Translations under genes and position numbers: made by a program | Shown: piece after piece, positions 22,421-34,500 of the stretch | Numbering within the stretch: the stretch's first letter is position 1 | How the letters are laid out: each line of letters opens with the position of its first letter | The notes under the pieces: model-generated | The model's database searches: none | What the model was told of the DNA's origin: nothing | Seen by the model: the letters and a program-made list of their open reading frames with translations, nothing else | Origin: Oryctolagus cuniculus | Lineage: Eukaryota > Chordata > Mammalia > Lagomorpha > Leporidae | Assembly: GCF_964237555.1 (NCBI RefSeq) | Contig: NC_091432.1 | Coordinates: forward strand, 135,394,081 to 135,458,080 | Length of the DNA stretch: 64,000 bases | Direction of reading: 5' to 3'

Positions 22421-23826
22421 CCCGGCACCAGTAGATATTGTATTGAAGGCCAGAGAACTGTATTCACAGCAGGGCAGCAAGATATGAAAAACGCACACAA
22501 AACAATGGAATTTTTTTTTTTTTTGGTATCTGGAAAGCTGTGAGTAGCACAGTATCAATTGACCTTGAGATTTCAGACTTTTCGTGACTCATAGCATTCG
22601 CTTTTGTGTTCCAGAGGAGTGCGATGATATTTGAAATGTAGATTAATACAGCCAATTGTAATCTCTGGGAAGTTTATGCCTGACATGATTTACTTATAGA
22701 CTCCATGAAAATAGGTAATATTAATACTCCAGTTGGCTTGGGATGAACCTGATATAAAGGGTAGCCCCAGTCTTTCATTAGCCTCGTCTTGACCTCAAGT
22801 TTGTAGGCACAGATCTGTTGGCTTGGATTCTTCCTGCTGGATGTGGTGCTGCCCTGAGGTCTCCTCCCCAGCTCAGCAGCAGGAAATGGCTCTTCCTGCA
22901 CTGGGCCCTTGCCTAACCCCTCCCCGTCAACCCCTTAACAGAAATGCACACATGCCCACCGGAGCGCACTTTTAGTGAGACGCCAAGTTTCTGGATCCGA
23001 GCTGTGTTTTTAGTTCTTTCAGGAAAGCGTCATGTCTGGCAAATTTTAGGATCTTCTTGGTTCCCGCTGGGCAGTCCCTCTTCCACCATAGCATCAGTCA
23101 CGGAGGGGACGCTGTGGGAGTCCGGCGTGTAAAATCAGTCGTTCATGGGAAGATGAAGGCGGGGAGCACCGGATTACAAACATCTCAGTTAAACCCCCCC
23201 TGGGAGGTGGACAACTCCCCGTCTGGAGTTGGGGGCTGAGTCTTTTTACTGCCTTTTGCACCTTGCACGCATGAATGCTGCTCCTGGGAACTCAGCTGCG
23301 CCCCTTGCGGCAGGGAATGGTATAATCCAAGGGTTCCCATTGCTTGGAATGTTTGAAAAGCCAACTGGAAATCAGCGTCAGCATCCGTTGCCAGCGCGGC
23401 CCCTCCTCTCGTCACACGCTGCAGTTCATCCTGGGGAGTGCTGCTTGTGCGTGTCCCCTCGTCTTTGCAGTGCCTTTCAATGACCAAGTTCTTATTACAA
23501 CCCTCAGGTTTAAATTAAGTTCTGATCACACCTTCTCAGGGCGTACCCAAAAACACTGCTTATCCCCAGCCAAGTCAACGGTTTACCCAAGTGACTCATT
23601 CCTGGAAATGCTACTGTTCCAAATAACCAGCTCAAATATGCATTTTCATTTAATCTTTTATCTCGGTTTCACACGTGTTGCTGCAAGGCAAACAGTTTCC
23701 ACAAGGATCTGCCTTTACATCGTCGTGTTAAGTATATGAAATGGGGTTTGTTCTAATTTAAATATGACTTTGACTCACATGGTGGCTGGACGTGAATCCT
23801 GCATTGCCCTGGGCATTTTATGTCAA

Positions 23827-23863
23827 GGTGTGTGTGTGCGTGTGTGTGTGTGATGTGTGTGTG
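23827..23863. repeat. Imperfect (TG)n microsatellite
   Basis: TG run interrupted by one TGCG and one TGATG. Confidence 0.9.
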
Positions 23864-24932
23864 TTTTTGAATAGTCTCCCAGCATCTCATTTCTTCTATG
23901 TGATGCAAACTGGTTTGGGCAACAGAGTCAGAGCAGGCAGAAGAAGTTTTTAAAGGTACTTCTTGCATGCACAGGTGAGCACAGAGTGTGTCCATGTTCA
24001 AGGATACCGCAAAGTGTGTCTCCTTCCCCCCCAACCAACATGCAAGAATCTTGGTGCCACATGGAGATGACTGAAACCAAAGGACAGGACTGCTGCTTTC
24101 CCTGGGGACCTCCCGTGCACTGCAGGAAGGAGTGAGCACGTTTTACAGTCCTTTAGAACACCGGGCCCTTTGGTGCTGACTCCAGGCTTTGTGGCTCGTG
24201 TTTTATGTCACACAAACAGTTACTAACTTTTCTTTTCCCTTTACAACCCGGTGAGCCCCTGGCATAGACAAGGAGCAAGTCTTCCTCAGCTACAGCCACT
24301 ACTTGGTTTCTATTATATTTCTGGCCTTTTGTGTTCCCTGTGGTGCATCTGATGAGACCCAGGAGCCGGCTGTGTGAATGTGGTTGAAAAGACCCCAGCA
24401 GGTGCAGCAACACCTCCCCACAGCATGGGGGTGAGCCCCTCCTGAGCCAGCCACTGTCGCAGGACTGGAGCACAAGAGAGAGCTTGGGTCATATGACCTG
24501 TTAGTCCTTTTTGTCTGGGTCTCTTTTAAACTCATCACACAATGGTGCAATCTCTGGCCAGGGTCCACGACCAAGGACAGAATTTCCCTGTGTAGATTTT
24601 TCTGCAGCCGTTTGCTGTGAGCTGTTGGTAGACTGAGTGTAGCCACCAGCTTTCCCATTACGAAGGATCATCCAGGCATAAGCTTCAGAAAACATGTGTG
24701 GGATTCTGGAGCAGTCTGAGCAGCCTCCTAAGACATTCCCTGCCCTTCCCAGACCCCGAGCAAGCACTGCATCCTGTCTGCTCCTTGAACAGCTCCTACG
24801 TTGTTTGCTCAGCTATTCTGCTGCATCTGCAGAAAACCCTGTCTGAAAAAACAGCCCCAAGAAGCTGAGGATGGTGACAAGTCTTGGGAAACCATGGAAG
24901 TAGGGGCAGATGACTGTAAAAAAAATTGCAAG

Positions 24933-25250
24933 CCGGCGCCGTGGCTCACTAGGCTAATCCTCCGCCTTGCGGCACCGGCACACCGGGTTCTAGTCCCGGT
25001 CGGGGCGCTGGATTCTGTCCCAGTTGCCCCTCTTCCAGGCCAGCTCTCTGCTGTGGCCCGGGAGTGCAGTGGAGGATGGCCCAGGTGCTTAGGTCCTGCA
25101 CCCCATGGGAGACCAGGAGAAGCACCTGGCTCCTGCCATCGGATCAGCGCAGTGCGCCTGCCACGGCGGCCATTGGAGGGTGAACCAACGGCAAAGGAAG
25201 ACCTTTCTCTCTGTGTCTCTCTCTCACTGTCCACTCTGCCTGTCAAAAAA
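24933..25250 (+). repeat. Young CSINE in an A-run target
   Basis: TSD of an A-run plus 'ttgcaag' (24918-24932; repeated after the tail, ending 25264). The head 'ccggcgccgtggctcac' contains a good pol III A box, 'tggctcactag'. Pure A tail. Confidence 0.96.
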
Positions 25251-25264
25251 AAAAAAATTGCAAG

Positions 25265-25578
25265 TAATAATGATGAGGATTCACGGCAGGATTAGAAGAC
25301 TAACTCCTGGGAAGTTCAAAGTGCTGTATAATCTCACTGCAATCTCCATACTTCAGTCCCTTTGGTAAAAGCATGATTTTAAACTTGAGTGTGGAAAATG
25401 CGTATTTGCAGTATAAGAAGAAGACATGAGTTTTAAGAGCAGTGATAGTCTTTCATGTAGAACATAGAAAGTGAAACTGTTAGACTTTGCTATGTTTCGT
25501 GATCATGGTCAAGACCAAGGTCGTTTTTAGCTCCCAGATCTACAGTGAATATGATTTTTAGGTTGTTTCTCCTTAACT
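25265..25578. other. Unique sequence
   Basis: No repeat family or gene recognised. Confidence 0.3.
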
Positions 25579-25591
25579 CTAATAAAACTTT

Positions 25592-25652
25592 TTTTTCCCA
25601 AAGATTTATTTATTTGAAAGATAGAGCCTACAGAGAGGCAGAGGTGGAGAGA

Positions 25653-25689
<37 letters not shown>

Positions 25690-25948
25690 CTTCAATATGT
25701 TTGTTCACTCCCTAATTGGCCACAATGGCCGGAGCTTGTGCCAATCCGAAGCCAGGAGCCAGGAGCTTCTTCCAGGTCTCCCATGCGGGTGCAGGGGCCC
25801 AAGGACTTGGGCCATCTTCCACTGCTTTCCCAGGCCACAGCAGGGAGCTGGATCGGAAGTGGAGCAGCTGGGACTTGATCTGACGCACGTATAGGATGCT
25901 GACGCTGCAGACTGGGTTTTTAACCTACTGTGCCTCAGCACCGATCCC
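25592..25948 (-). repeat. CSINE
   Basis: TSD 'ctaataaaacttt' (25579-25591) and 'ctaatgaaacttt' (25949-25961), one mismatch. GA expansion at about 25658-25687. Confidence 0.95.
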
Positions 25949-25961
25949 CTAATGAAACTTT

Positions 25962-26742
25962 ATATTATAATCTCCCCAGCTCATCTTAGGTCCAGGAGAA
26001 AGTTTCCAATAGGAGATAGTTATTTGAAATTTTGCGAAAAGCGAATGCCTTAAGAAGGGGTTTGGAAGAAGAGACTATTCACCTTGGAGACAAGACCACT
26101 GACATCTTTTGAGTCAGAGATGAATGGAATGTTACCCATTTATTAATCGCTTACCATGAAGGTTACTTATTCATTAAGCACCTACCATGTATTAATCTGT
26201 CTTTTCTCCATTGTGCAAAGCAGGGGGTATCATATCATATCAGCTGGGGATACCAGAGCTCTGAGAACCTAAAAAAGCAGAGTTTGGATTGGGACAAAAA
26301 AGCCACCGTCTATCAGCCCTGCCAGGACTACTGTCCTGCTTTATAAGGGAAGGCTTTACCTCATGGATAGGGCATTCCAGGCCAAGAAGAACCTGGTAGA
26401 AAGGTAGAAGGAGACTTCAGCTAAATACAGTACTTGGTCAGAAAGTCTTCCCTCCATCTCACTTCCCTTTAACAAAACCAACTGGAGGAGAATGAATAGA
26501 GAAGAGAAAATGACCAGCTGCCTATGGTGGTAACCCAGAGCGTGCAAGTGGACATTTTGGCTGAGGTTCCAAGATGATAGCTATATGACATCAACTGAGA
26601 CGAAGCTGCTCAAAGCAGCTCCACCGAGAATCAGTTAGAGGCAGAGGCCGGCTCCGCAGGGGATTTCTTTGGCGAGAATCAATGGAATGCTTTGAGGCTC
26701 AATGCCGCCTCTTAACAGAAAGGGAGAAAGGGATTCTTTCAG
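25962..26742. other. Unique sequence with a MIR/L2 remnant
   Basis: About 26145-26245 reads like antisense MIR/L2 ('cattaagcacctaccatgtattaatctgt' and 'gctggggatacc'). The remainder is unassigned. Confidence 0.4.
26145..26245 (-). repeat. MIR/L2 remnant
   Basis: 'aagcacctaccatgt' followed by 'cagctggggataccag' matches the antisense order of the MIR/L2 3' domain. Very old, partial. Confidence 0.5.
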
Positions 26743-26756
26743 AAACAAGTGGGGAG

Positions 26757-27086
26757 AGGCGGGCCTCGTGGCGTAGTGGGTAAGGCCGCCACCTGTAGTG
26801 CCGGCATCCCATATGGGCGCCGGTTCAAGACCCGGTTGCTCCTCTTCCAGTCCAGCTCTCTGCTGTGGCCTGGGAAGGCAGTGGAGGATGGCCCAAGTGC
26901 TTGGGCCCTGCACCTGCATGGGAGACCCTGAGGAAGCTCCTGTCTTCAAATTGGCGCAGCTCCAGACATTGCGGCCAACTGGGGAGTGAAACAGCAGATG
27001 GAAGACCTTTTTCTCTGTCTCTCTGCCTCTCCTTCTCTCTCTGTGTAACTCTGACTTTCAAGTAAAATAAATAAATTAAAATAAAA
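26757..27086 (+). repeat. CSINE with good pol III boxes
   Basis: TSD 'aaacaagtggggag' (26743-26756) and 'aaacaagtggtgag' (27087-27100), one mismatch. Head and core intact. Tail is an AAAT-type run. Confidence 0.96.
26769..26832 (+). promoter_or_regulatory. tRNA-like pol III A and B boxes of this CSINE
   Basis: A box 'tggcgtagtgg' at 26769-26779 fits TRGYNNANNNG. B box 'ggttcaagacc' at 26822-26832 fits GGTTCRANNCC. Spacing is tRNA-like, showing the tRNA origin of the SINE head. Confidence 0.75.
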
Positions 27087-27143
27087 AAACAAGTGGTGAG
27101 TGGGTTAATGAGTCCACTCAGTGAGCTGGAGGGAGGGCAAACA

Positions 27144-27543
27144 TGTGCAGTGGTTTGAATGGATCTCCCAAACTTCATGCCTTGGAAACTTGATCCCTAA
27201 CGCAACCGTGCAGAAAGGTGGGATCTTTGGAAGGAGTTTGGGTCACTAGGGCTCTGCCCTCCAGAATGGATCGATGCTGTCCGTGCAAAAGTGGGTGCGT
27301 TGTCACGGGAGTGGGTTCCTGCTGCAGGGATGTGTTGGACCTCTTCCTCTTGCACTCTACCTTGTTCACATGATGCTTCCTGTCACTTTCTGGTGGAACA
27401 AGAAGACCATCTCCAGATGCGCCCCCCCGCCCCCAGTCTTAGGCTTCCCAGCCTGCAGAGCCTTGAGCCAAACAAATATCTGTGCATTACACATGACTCA
27501 GGCTCAGGCATTCTACCATAGCAGCAGGAAACGGACTATGGCA
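27144..27543 (+). mobile_element. Solo LTR of ERVL-MaLR type (MST-like)
   Basis: Order of landmarks follows the MaLR LTR: 'ggtttgaatggatctccc', 'catgccttggaaacttgatccc', 'gggctctgccct', 'gagtgggttcctg', 'cccagcctgcagagcc' and 'ggactatgg' at the end. About 400 bp, the usual MST length. No internal region is adjacent. It is a non-coding remnant of an ancient retrovirus-like element. Confidence 0.85.
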
Positions 27544-27861
27544 ATCCGTCTGATTTGTACCTGTGAACAATATAAAGTTTGCCTCCCGCTCTGGTGGTGA
27601 GAGGGATGGAGGAGCACTCCTGCCCTGGGCATCGAGTCTGCAGAGGCAAAGAGTGCATGAGTGTCTGTGTTGGGTGAGGTGCAGCCACACCAGAGAATGA
27701 GCTGGAGTTTCAGACCTTGTCCAAGAGATCCGTTACAAAAATGAGCAGGTTATTGGTTTTGGTAATGGTTACACCTGTTTATATACTCTGAAATGTTTTA
27801 AGTTGTATACCTCTGATTTCTGCACTTGTATGTTTGTTAGACTCTGGTAAACATGGCTTTT
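27544..27861. other. Unique sequence
   Basis: No gene. About 27745-27800 faintly resembles an L1M 3' terminus ('ggtaatggttacacctgtttatatac'), unproven. Confidence 0.3.
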
Positions 27862-27874
27862 GAGAAAAGAGTGG

Positions 27875-28187
27875 TGGCCAGTGTTGTGGTGCAGGGGGTT
27901 AAGCTTCTGCTTTCTGACCCCGTTTCTGCATGCTCGTTTGAGTCTCGGCTGCTCTGCTTTGGCTGCAGCTTCCTGCCAATGCACCTGGGGAGGCAGTGGA
28001 AGATGGTCCAAATACTTGGGTTCCTGCCACCCTTGTGGGAGACCTCAATGGAGTTCCTGGCTTTGGTGTCATACAGCTCTGGCTGTTGCAACCATTTGGA
28101 GGATTGAACCAGAGGATGGAAGATTCTCTCTCTCTCTCTCTCTGCTTTTCAAATAAATACATCATTAAAAATACAACATATAAAAAT
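27875..28187 (+). repeat. Old CSINE
   Basis: Sense copy with diverged head ('gccagtgttgtggtgcagggggttaagc') and tail 'aaataaatacatc'. Flanks share 'gagaa(a)agagtgg', a possible TSD. Confidence 0.85.
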
Positions 28188-28199
28188 AGAGAAGAGTGG

Positions 28200-29639
28200 A
28201 GAAGCCCCTCTTAGATGTGGATTCCTAAAGGCTGCAGAAAGAGTCAGCAAAGAGTTGGGGGAGGGGACATCATTCACACCAAGGGAATTTCAGATTCTGG
28301 CAATGAGGCAGGTTTCCAAAGATCTCACAGAGGAAGAGTGGGTTGTCAACAATGGCAGGATCCCGAGAGCCCACAGGCTCTCTCAGCAGGATCTCGTGCC
28401 CCTCCTTGCCTGCCCTTATACACTGGAGAAAGGGGGACACTCTGTGAGCAAGATGGGGGAGAAGGACCCTGGAGGGTGGGGAATAGGATACCTTGGCTTC
28501 CTCTCTAAGTCGTAGGCGTTTGTTGTGTTGTTGAACAGAGCTAGGGGAGGGTGAGTCTTTACAACTTTGCATGAAGTTGGACCCTTTTGCTAGTGCTGTG
28601 TGCATGCTTGGAATTCTAAGTGTGAGTTGAGACTGTGTCGTGTGACTCAGGTGACTCTGAGGTTTTCCATGAACTAAGAGTGACCAAAAAGTTGAGTCTT
28701 CATCAAGGGGTAGGGGAAAACCCAACTCTACTGAGTCAGTTAAAATAGAATGAGAAAACGAGATCAAGCTGCTTTATTCTTACATCTAACATATCCATTT
28801 ATTCGGTCTGTGGTTTTTGTAGGAGTTTGAAAGAAGGCTCTGTAAAACTCCTCTGGAGTAGAACTCAACAAAACCTAAACATAGCCAGGGCTATCCGATA
28901 TATACAGAAAGCAACCCAATGTGTCACTTAACAGTGTTCTGGTAGACACCCCAAACACGTAAGATACACAGGCACAATTCATTTTAATGCATTGAATGCC
29001 ATCAATCTAGCCAAAATATTAACATCTCATAAAGTACTCACCAGGGAAATTTTGAATGAGTTATATAAAATTCACTTTTTGCTTTTGTACTTGCTTGTTG
29101 AAATCTAGGGTGTATCTGAAGCCTTCAGTACACCTCAGCTTGGAATAGCTGCAGTTATAGAGTTCAAGAGCAGCAGGAAGTTGGTGCTACCCTGCTGGGA
29201 CAGTAAAACTCCGATGAGGTGGACAGTTGTCCCAGATGATTATAGAACTTGGTGATTGAAGGCATTTGAAGCAGCTGATTTACGATGTTGCTTCCCTTGT
29301 ATTGAGGCTGAGTGTGACCACATTTGGCTAGCTATGACGCAGACATGAATGGGGGTAGGGGGACAGACTGGCACATCTGCCCGAGCAGATCTCAACATCC
29401 TTGCGGCCACTGGACACTGACTGTAACCCATCGAGGAAGAGACAGCCTGAACCAAGGAAGGAAAAAAAATAGGCTCAAGACACGTCTCTGAAGTAACGAC
29501 TACTGTGTTTACATATACATTATAACGAGCACAACAATGTTCCCAGAGGGGCTGTTACTGGTCTTTGCACAAATCTACCTGCTTGTCTGGAATACCGAGT
29601 GTCGTGTATCATGCATGATAAAAGATGTCCTGCTATGTC
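28200..29639. other. 1.4-kb unique sequence
   Basis: No repeat family recognised. The longest frame, minus 28270-28767 (165 codons), has no domain I know and is judged accidental. Confidence 0.4.
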
Positions 29640-29880
29640 TCTCGTTTTGCTGGTGAGAACCGTGTCAAACGGGGTCAGGCTGGAGCCAGGAACTGGCAGC
29701 TCAATCCAGGTGTCTTATATCAGTGGCAGGGACTCAGTTATGTAACCCATCAGCATTGCCTCCTAGGATCTGGATTAGTGGGAAGCTGGATCCAGGAACT
29801 AGTGCCAGGGATTGAACACAGGTACCCTGAGAGTTGACACAGGTGTTCTCACTGACATCCTAACCACCAGGCTAGACAGG
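29640..29880 (-). repeat. Old CSINE
   Basis: Diverged antisense copy: 'aggctggagccaggaactggcagctcaatccagg', 'gtaacccatcagcattgcctcc' and 'gattgaacacaggtacc'. Tail side decayed. Confidence 0.7.
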
Positions 29881-29916
29881 TTTTTAAATTTTATTTTAAG
29901 AAGTTTACTTTTTATA

Positions 29917-29952
29917 TTTAAAAAGATTTATTTTATTTATTTGAAAGAGTTA

Positions 29953-30001
<49 letters not shown>

Positions 30002-30234
30002 TTTCACCTGCTGGTTCACTCTGCAAATGGCTGCAATTGCCAAAGCTCACCCTATCCGAAGCCAGGAGCCAAGAGCTTCTTTCAGGACTCACACACGGGT
30101 GCAGGGGGTCCCCAAGGACTTTGGCCATCTTCCACTGCTTTCCCAGGCCACAGCAGAGAGCTGGATCGGAAGTGGAGCAGCCGGGACTTGAACCAGCGTG
30201 CAAAGGGATGCCAGCACCGCAGACGATGGCTTGA
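29917..30234 (-). repeat. CSINE, head-truncated
   Basis: From 'aaaaagatttattttatttatttg' through an uninterrupted GA tract (about 29958-29999) to 'gatgccagcaccgcagac'. Stops short of the outermost head. Confidence 0.92.
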
Positions 30235-30601
30235 GAGAATGGGGTGAGGGTGGTGGAGCAGGACCCTTGGTGCAGAAATAAAGGGACCATGTGGGCAGGA
30301 GAAGTGAGATGCAGGGGAAGAAGGGAAGCCAAGTGGAATTGCAAGGTGAGGACACGACCGTTTGTCAAGGGCATTGAGAAACTGGTGTGGCGTCCACTCT
30401 CTTGGGTGATCGGGAGTCGTAAGAGAGAATATAGAAGGAGTTACATCTACTCTGATGAGTTAGACTAACGGAAGGTTAAAAAGATAAGACAAACAGCAGA
30501 ATGACTGACCTGGAACAGATGTCCAAGTAATTCTCAAATGTTGCTTAGGACAGTCGTTCTGTATGAATTTTGAGTATAAAGAATTGAGAAAGCTTACACA
30601 C
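30235..30601. other. Unique sequence
   Basis: Purine-rich stretch without recognised repeat or gene. Confidence 0.3.
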
Positions 30602-30912
30602 CAGTGCCATGCACTAGAGATAGAATATGAGCCACATATGTAATTGTAAATCTCCTAGGAGCTATGGTTAGAAAATAAAGAGAAACAGATGAAATTAATT
30701 TTAATAGGATATTCAACTGAAAACAATAAGTCTAAAATACGATCATTTCAACATGCCATCAATATAGAAGTATTAATGAGATAGTTTACATTCCTTTTCT
30801 CCTACTAACGTACATCTGCACAGTCTGGTGTACATTTTGCACTTCCAGCTCATCTCAATTTGGAGTATTCACATCTCATGGGCTCACCAGCCCCATTATA
30901 TTGAACAATGCC
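30602..30912. mobile_element. MER33-like hAT-Charlie MITE
   Basis: Follows the MER33 consensus as I know it: 'cagtgccatgcactag', 'gagccacatatgtaattgtaaat', 'cagatgaaattaattttaatag', 'catttcaacatgcc', 'gtacattttgcacttccagc' and 'attgaacaatgcc'. Length about 310 bp agrees. Non-coding. Confidence 0.75.
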
Positions 30913-31104
30913 ATTCCAGACGGCCTCTTTTGCATCACCACATTTTTGTCTTCTGTCTGAGAAATTAAAAAAAAAGTATGCTTATTTTTATATGAAATTC
31001 CCAAAGAGACCAGGTGGGTAACACTAGATAATTTATTGTATGGAGAGGTATAAGAAGGTAACTGAGAAAAAAAAAAAAGAAAAAAATGCAAGGGAGTGAC
31101 TTTT

Positions 31105-31451
31105 TTTAAAGATTTATTTATTTTTTACTTGAAAGTCAGAGTTACACAGAGAGAGAGGAGAAGCAGAGAGAGAGAGAGAAGTCTTCCATCCAATGGTTCA
31201 CTCCCCACTTGGCCGCAACGGCTGGAACTGCACCGATCCAAAGCCAGGAGTCAGGAGCTTCTTCCGGGTCTCCCACGTGGGTGCAGGGGCTCAAGAACCT
31301 GGGCCATCTTCCACTGCTTTCCCAGGTCATAGCAGAGAGCTGGATGGAAAGTGGAGCAGCCAGGACTCGAACAGGACTCGAACTGGTGCCCACATGGGAT
31401 GCCGGCGCTTCAGGTCAGGGCGTAAACCCACTGCGTCACAGCACTTGCCCC
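31105..31451 (-). repeat. CSINE
   Basis: TSD 'gggagtgactttt' at 31092-31104 and 31452-31464, perfect. The head side carries a small tandem repeat of 'aggactcgaac'. Confidence 0.96.
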
Positions 31452-31591
31452 GGGAGTGACTTTTGAAAAAGTAAGGATGGTGGTTTCCTTTTTCCATGGT
31501 GAATACATGATAGAATCAGGAACATAAATAAAGGAAAAGACAGTCAAAATTTTTCCCCAATTCCACCAATTAGAGATGATCACCATTAATT

Positions 31592-31924
31592 TATTTTAAA
31601 GGCTAATTTTTTATTTGAAAGGCAGAGTGAGAGAGACAGAGGGAAAGACACAGAGAAAGAAATCTTCTACCCTCTGGCTTACTCCCCAGTTAGCAGCAGT
31701 GGCTGTGGCAGGGCCAGGCTGAAGTCAGGAGCCAGAAATTCCGTCCGGGTCCCCTATTTGGGTGGCAAGAGCTCAAGCACCTGAGCCATTCTCCACTGCT
31801 TTCCCAGGCTCAACAGCAGGCAGCTGGACCAGAAGCGGAGCAGCCAGGATCCGCCGAACCGGCGATCCACTAAGATGCCTGTCGCAAGCCGCAGCTTAGC
31901 CCACTGCATCACAACACCAGCGCC
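31592..31924 (-). repeat. Old CSINE
   Basis: Antisense copy with 'ttttttatttgaaaggcagag' and head 'acaacaccagcgcc'. No clear TSD. Confidence 0.87.
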
Positions 31925-32901
31925 AACCTCTGTTGATATTTTTTTGCACCTTTTTTGAGGAGAGAAGAATTTGGAGCTGAGTGGTGGGTCTGACATGATA
32001 TGGATACAGCGTGCGCCTCCTGAGTGAAGTCCTTCCCAGCCAGGCTTGTGACCACAGAGAGGCTTCTGACCACGGGAAGTGGGAGCGTCAGGTGCATCAG
32101 AGGGAAGCAGACGACGCGGGACCCTTGGCCGAGTCTGACGATGCCCATTCCCAAGGGAGGACACCCAAAAGAAGAGGAAACAATCAAGGGCATTGATTGT
32201 GTCTTTAAGACACGAACTTAACCAATTTCCTGGAATGCTTGAAAGAAGTTACTAGAAAAGAAAAGCAAGCCAATAACTTCAGTAACCATTAGGCACTGAG
32301 GGTTTCTGGGAGGGTGAGTGGAAGTGCACAGTATACTGCCAATTTGCGCTGTCATCTCGGGAAGGGAAGAACATGGGGATGACAAGTTAGACTGAAAAGC
32401 TGCTAAAAGCCAGAAAAATAATGAGTGTCTAATCCATCAATGGAAAACTGTCAGTCCCTTACGTCTCTCCAAGACATGGCTTGATGGTAATTCAAGTCCC
32501 ACTTCTGAGTTTCCAACCAGCACTTAACTGCAAAGAAAATCAACCATCCAGAGGAAAGGAATCCTAAGAGAACAGCAGCCCTCACTTGAGTGTCTGCTCT
32601 GAGTATAATTTATGTAGGAAGAGGGGTCGATCTGGACAAAGAGACAGTGTGTGTGTCTGCAGATGTGAAATCTGGCTGTGACTTTGGAGGGGAAATCCTC
32701 CTGGTTTATGATAATGACCTTCAATGACCTTGCTGTGGCCCTTGAATTGGAATGTGTATATGCCCAGCTAACAAAGATTCCTAGTAAGGTGGAGGGAGAC
32801 CCTCTCTGCCTCTCTGTTGTCCTCATCCCGACTCCTTTACTTAATAAGCAGACATTTGTAACTGTGTAGTGGGCTACCCAAGTGGAGAGAGCTGTCTTTT
32901 A
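31925..32901. other. 1-kb unique sequence
   Basis: No repeat or gene recognised. Short frames only. Confidence 0.35.
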
Positions 32902-32948
32902 TTTTTTTTGAGGATTTTATTTATTTAAAAGCCAGAGTTACATAGAGA

Positions 32949-32980
<32 letters not shown>

Positions 32981-33098
32981 GAGCAAGAGAGAGAGAGAGA
33001 GAAATCTTCCATCTACTGGTTCACTTCCCAGTTGGCCACAACAGCTGGGGCTGAGTCAAGTCTAAGCCAGGATCCTAAACTTCATCAGAGTCTCCCAC
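32902..33098 (-). repeat. CSINE, abruptly truncated at a T run
   Basis: Tail and GA part (with a CA run at about 32951-32980) continue to 'agtctcccaca', then break into 22 T (33100-33121). The head half is absent downstream. Confidence 0.88.
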
Positions 33099-33099
33099 A

Positions 33100-33121
33100 T
33101 TTTTTTTTTTTTTTTTTTTTT
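33100..33121. repeat. Poly-T run at SINE break
   Basis: Uninterrupted T tract joining the truncated SINE to GC-rich unique sequence. Confidence 0.95.
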
Positions 33122-34354
33122 AAAGCTGGAGCTTTCCAAAGCTTCCTTTCTCCACGCTGGGATCTGGAACACCCCCCCCCCCCCCAGTCTAAATGGCAGC
33201 TGGAGGCTGTCAGCTACTCTAAGGGAAAGCCTCAGAGAATCCCAGAATGTGGGAAAGCCCGCAGCGTGGAAGCCGCCGGCTCCGCTCTGATTCCAGGTTC
33301 CTGTGCTGTCAGAACCCTGTTGTCATTGCTGGGGAAAGAACTCCGGAAAGCCTGGAGACATCGACTGGCATAGAACAACTTCCCAGCACACAGCAGGTCA
33401 GCAATCCAGTCTTCTGATACCTTGGGAAACGCTTCTGGCTGAGAAGGTTCAAGGGTTTCCCCCAGTAGATCAGAGAGCTGTTTTCTTTGCTAGGCATCTC
33501 AGTGCAGCCTTGACTCCGAGGCTGAGGACTCTCAGAGCTTCAGAGACAGAGTCTGCTCCACTGGACTGGCCGAGCTCTGCTGCACATCTCCTCCCCGGGC
33601 TGGATGTCTCGGCTCCCTTCTTACTGCCCATGTTACTGGGCTCGCAAAGATCCACACAGCTGCTTACTGCAGAGAAATTCACAGCTCCCAGAAAACCGAA
33701 TCAGCAGAGCACAGAGTCGTCAGGTCCTAGGCTCTGACCTTGCTTCTCCCATCACCCCCTGAATGACCTTGAGTGAGTGTCGCCACATCTCAAGGGTTTG
33801 AGGAGAGACTGGGGTGGCTTTTAAAACTGGGCTCTGGGGAATTTATTCATCGGCTGCCAGAGAGTGCAGACGGGGCAGGGAGGCTGACTTCTAGCACCTT
33901 CTAGCCATCCCAGCTTGGGCAGGTCTACTTGTGTCAGTCCACTGTTTCACATACTGTGGTCCCCAAAGAGCTTTTATTTGAACAAAGGGTCACAAGGCTC
34001 AAAAATGTTTGAAAAGATCTAACTAAATGGTATCCTACCTACAAAATTCTGATTTTATGATTTTTCTCAGTGTTTGTTCATTCCGAGCATTTTGAAAAGC
34101 AGTTGTTTGCTGGCTGGTGTAGCAGCTTCCTTACTGACTTTTACATTCTTCGATGGTGTCTACTACAGACTGTAAAGTGAATTTTTGTTATTTCTTCTAG
34201 AGGGAGGGCTGTGGTCTGAGTGATTGTCAGTGCTGCCAATCCACTAATGGTCGGAACACATAATCAAACCCAGAGCCTGCTTTCATCACGACTGTGCCAC
34301 TACCCACGGCCTTGAGTCACTCTTCTGGGGGTGGCAGGGAGGCAGTGCACAGCC
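33122..34354. other. GC-richer unique sequence
   Basis: Contains a C homopolymer (about 33173-33186). Frames of 113 and 144 codons on + have no recognised domain. About 33741-33800 is faintly MIR-like. Confidence 0.35.
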
Positions 34355-34500
34355 TAATTATGAGCTTGAGTTACTCACCCAGACTGAGTCAAATCCCAGC
34401 TCCAGTTGTATGTCTTTGGACAAGTTATTCTTACCTCTGTGCTTCAATTTTTTTTTTTTCATTTGTAAAATGAGATAATAAGACTGACTACTACACAGTG
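34355..34500 (+). repeat. MIR, left part
   Basis: 'gtcaaatcccagctcc', 'gtctttggacaagttattcttacctctgtgcttca' and 'catttgtaaaatgagataataa' follow MIR in order. Broken at 34500 by an L1 tail and probably resumed at 34963. Confidence 0.85.

Larger units (their letters stand above)
21545..24917. other. 3.4-kb repeat-poor unique block
   Basis: No SINE, L1 or DNA transposon recognised over the longest repeat-free stretch of the window. It includes a candidate conserved element (22010-22420), an A-run/T-run near 22509-22524 and an imperfect TG microsatellite (about 23827-23863). Several open frames of 60-131 codons show no protein family. The absence of insertions in so repeat-dense a neighbourhood may reflect constraint. 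Confidence 0.6.

Noticed and set aside
26769..26832. Possible tRNA gene from A and B boxes
   Set aside because: The boxes belong to the tRNA-like head of a CSINE; no acceptor-stem pairing or complete cloverleaf is present.
28270..28767. 165-codon minus frame
   Set aside because: No recognisable family, low-complexity serine/proline-rich composition typical of chance frames in GC-richer DNA.
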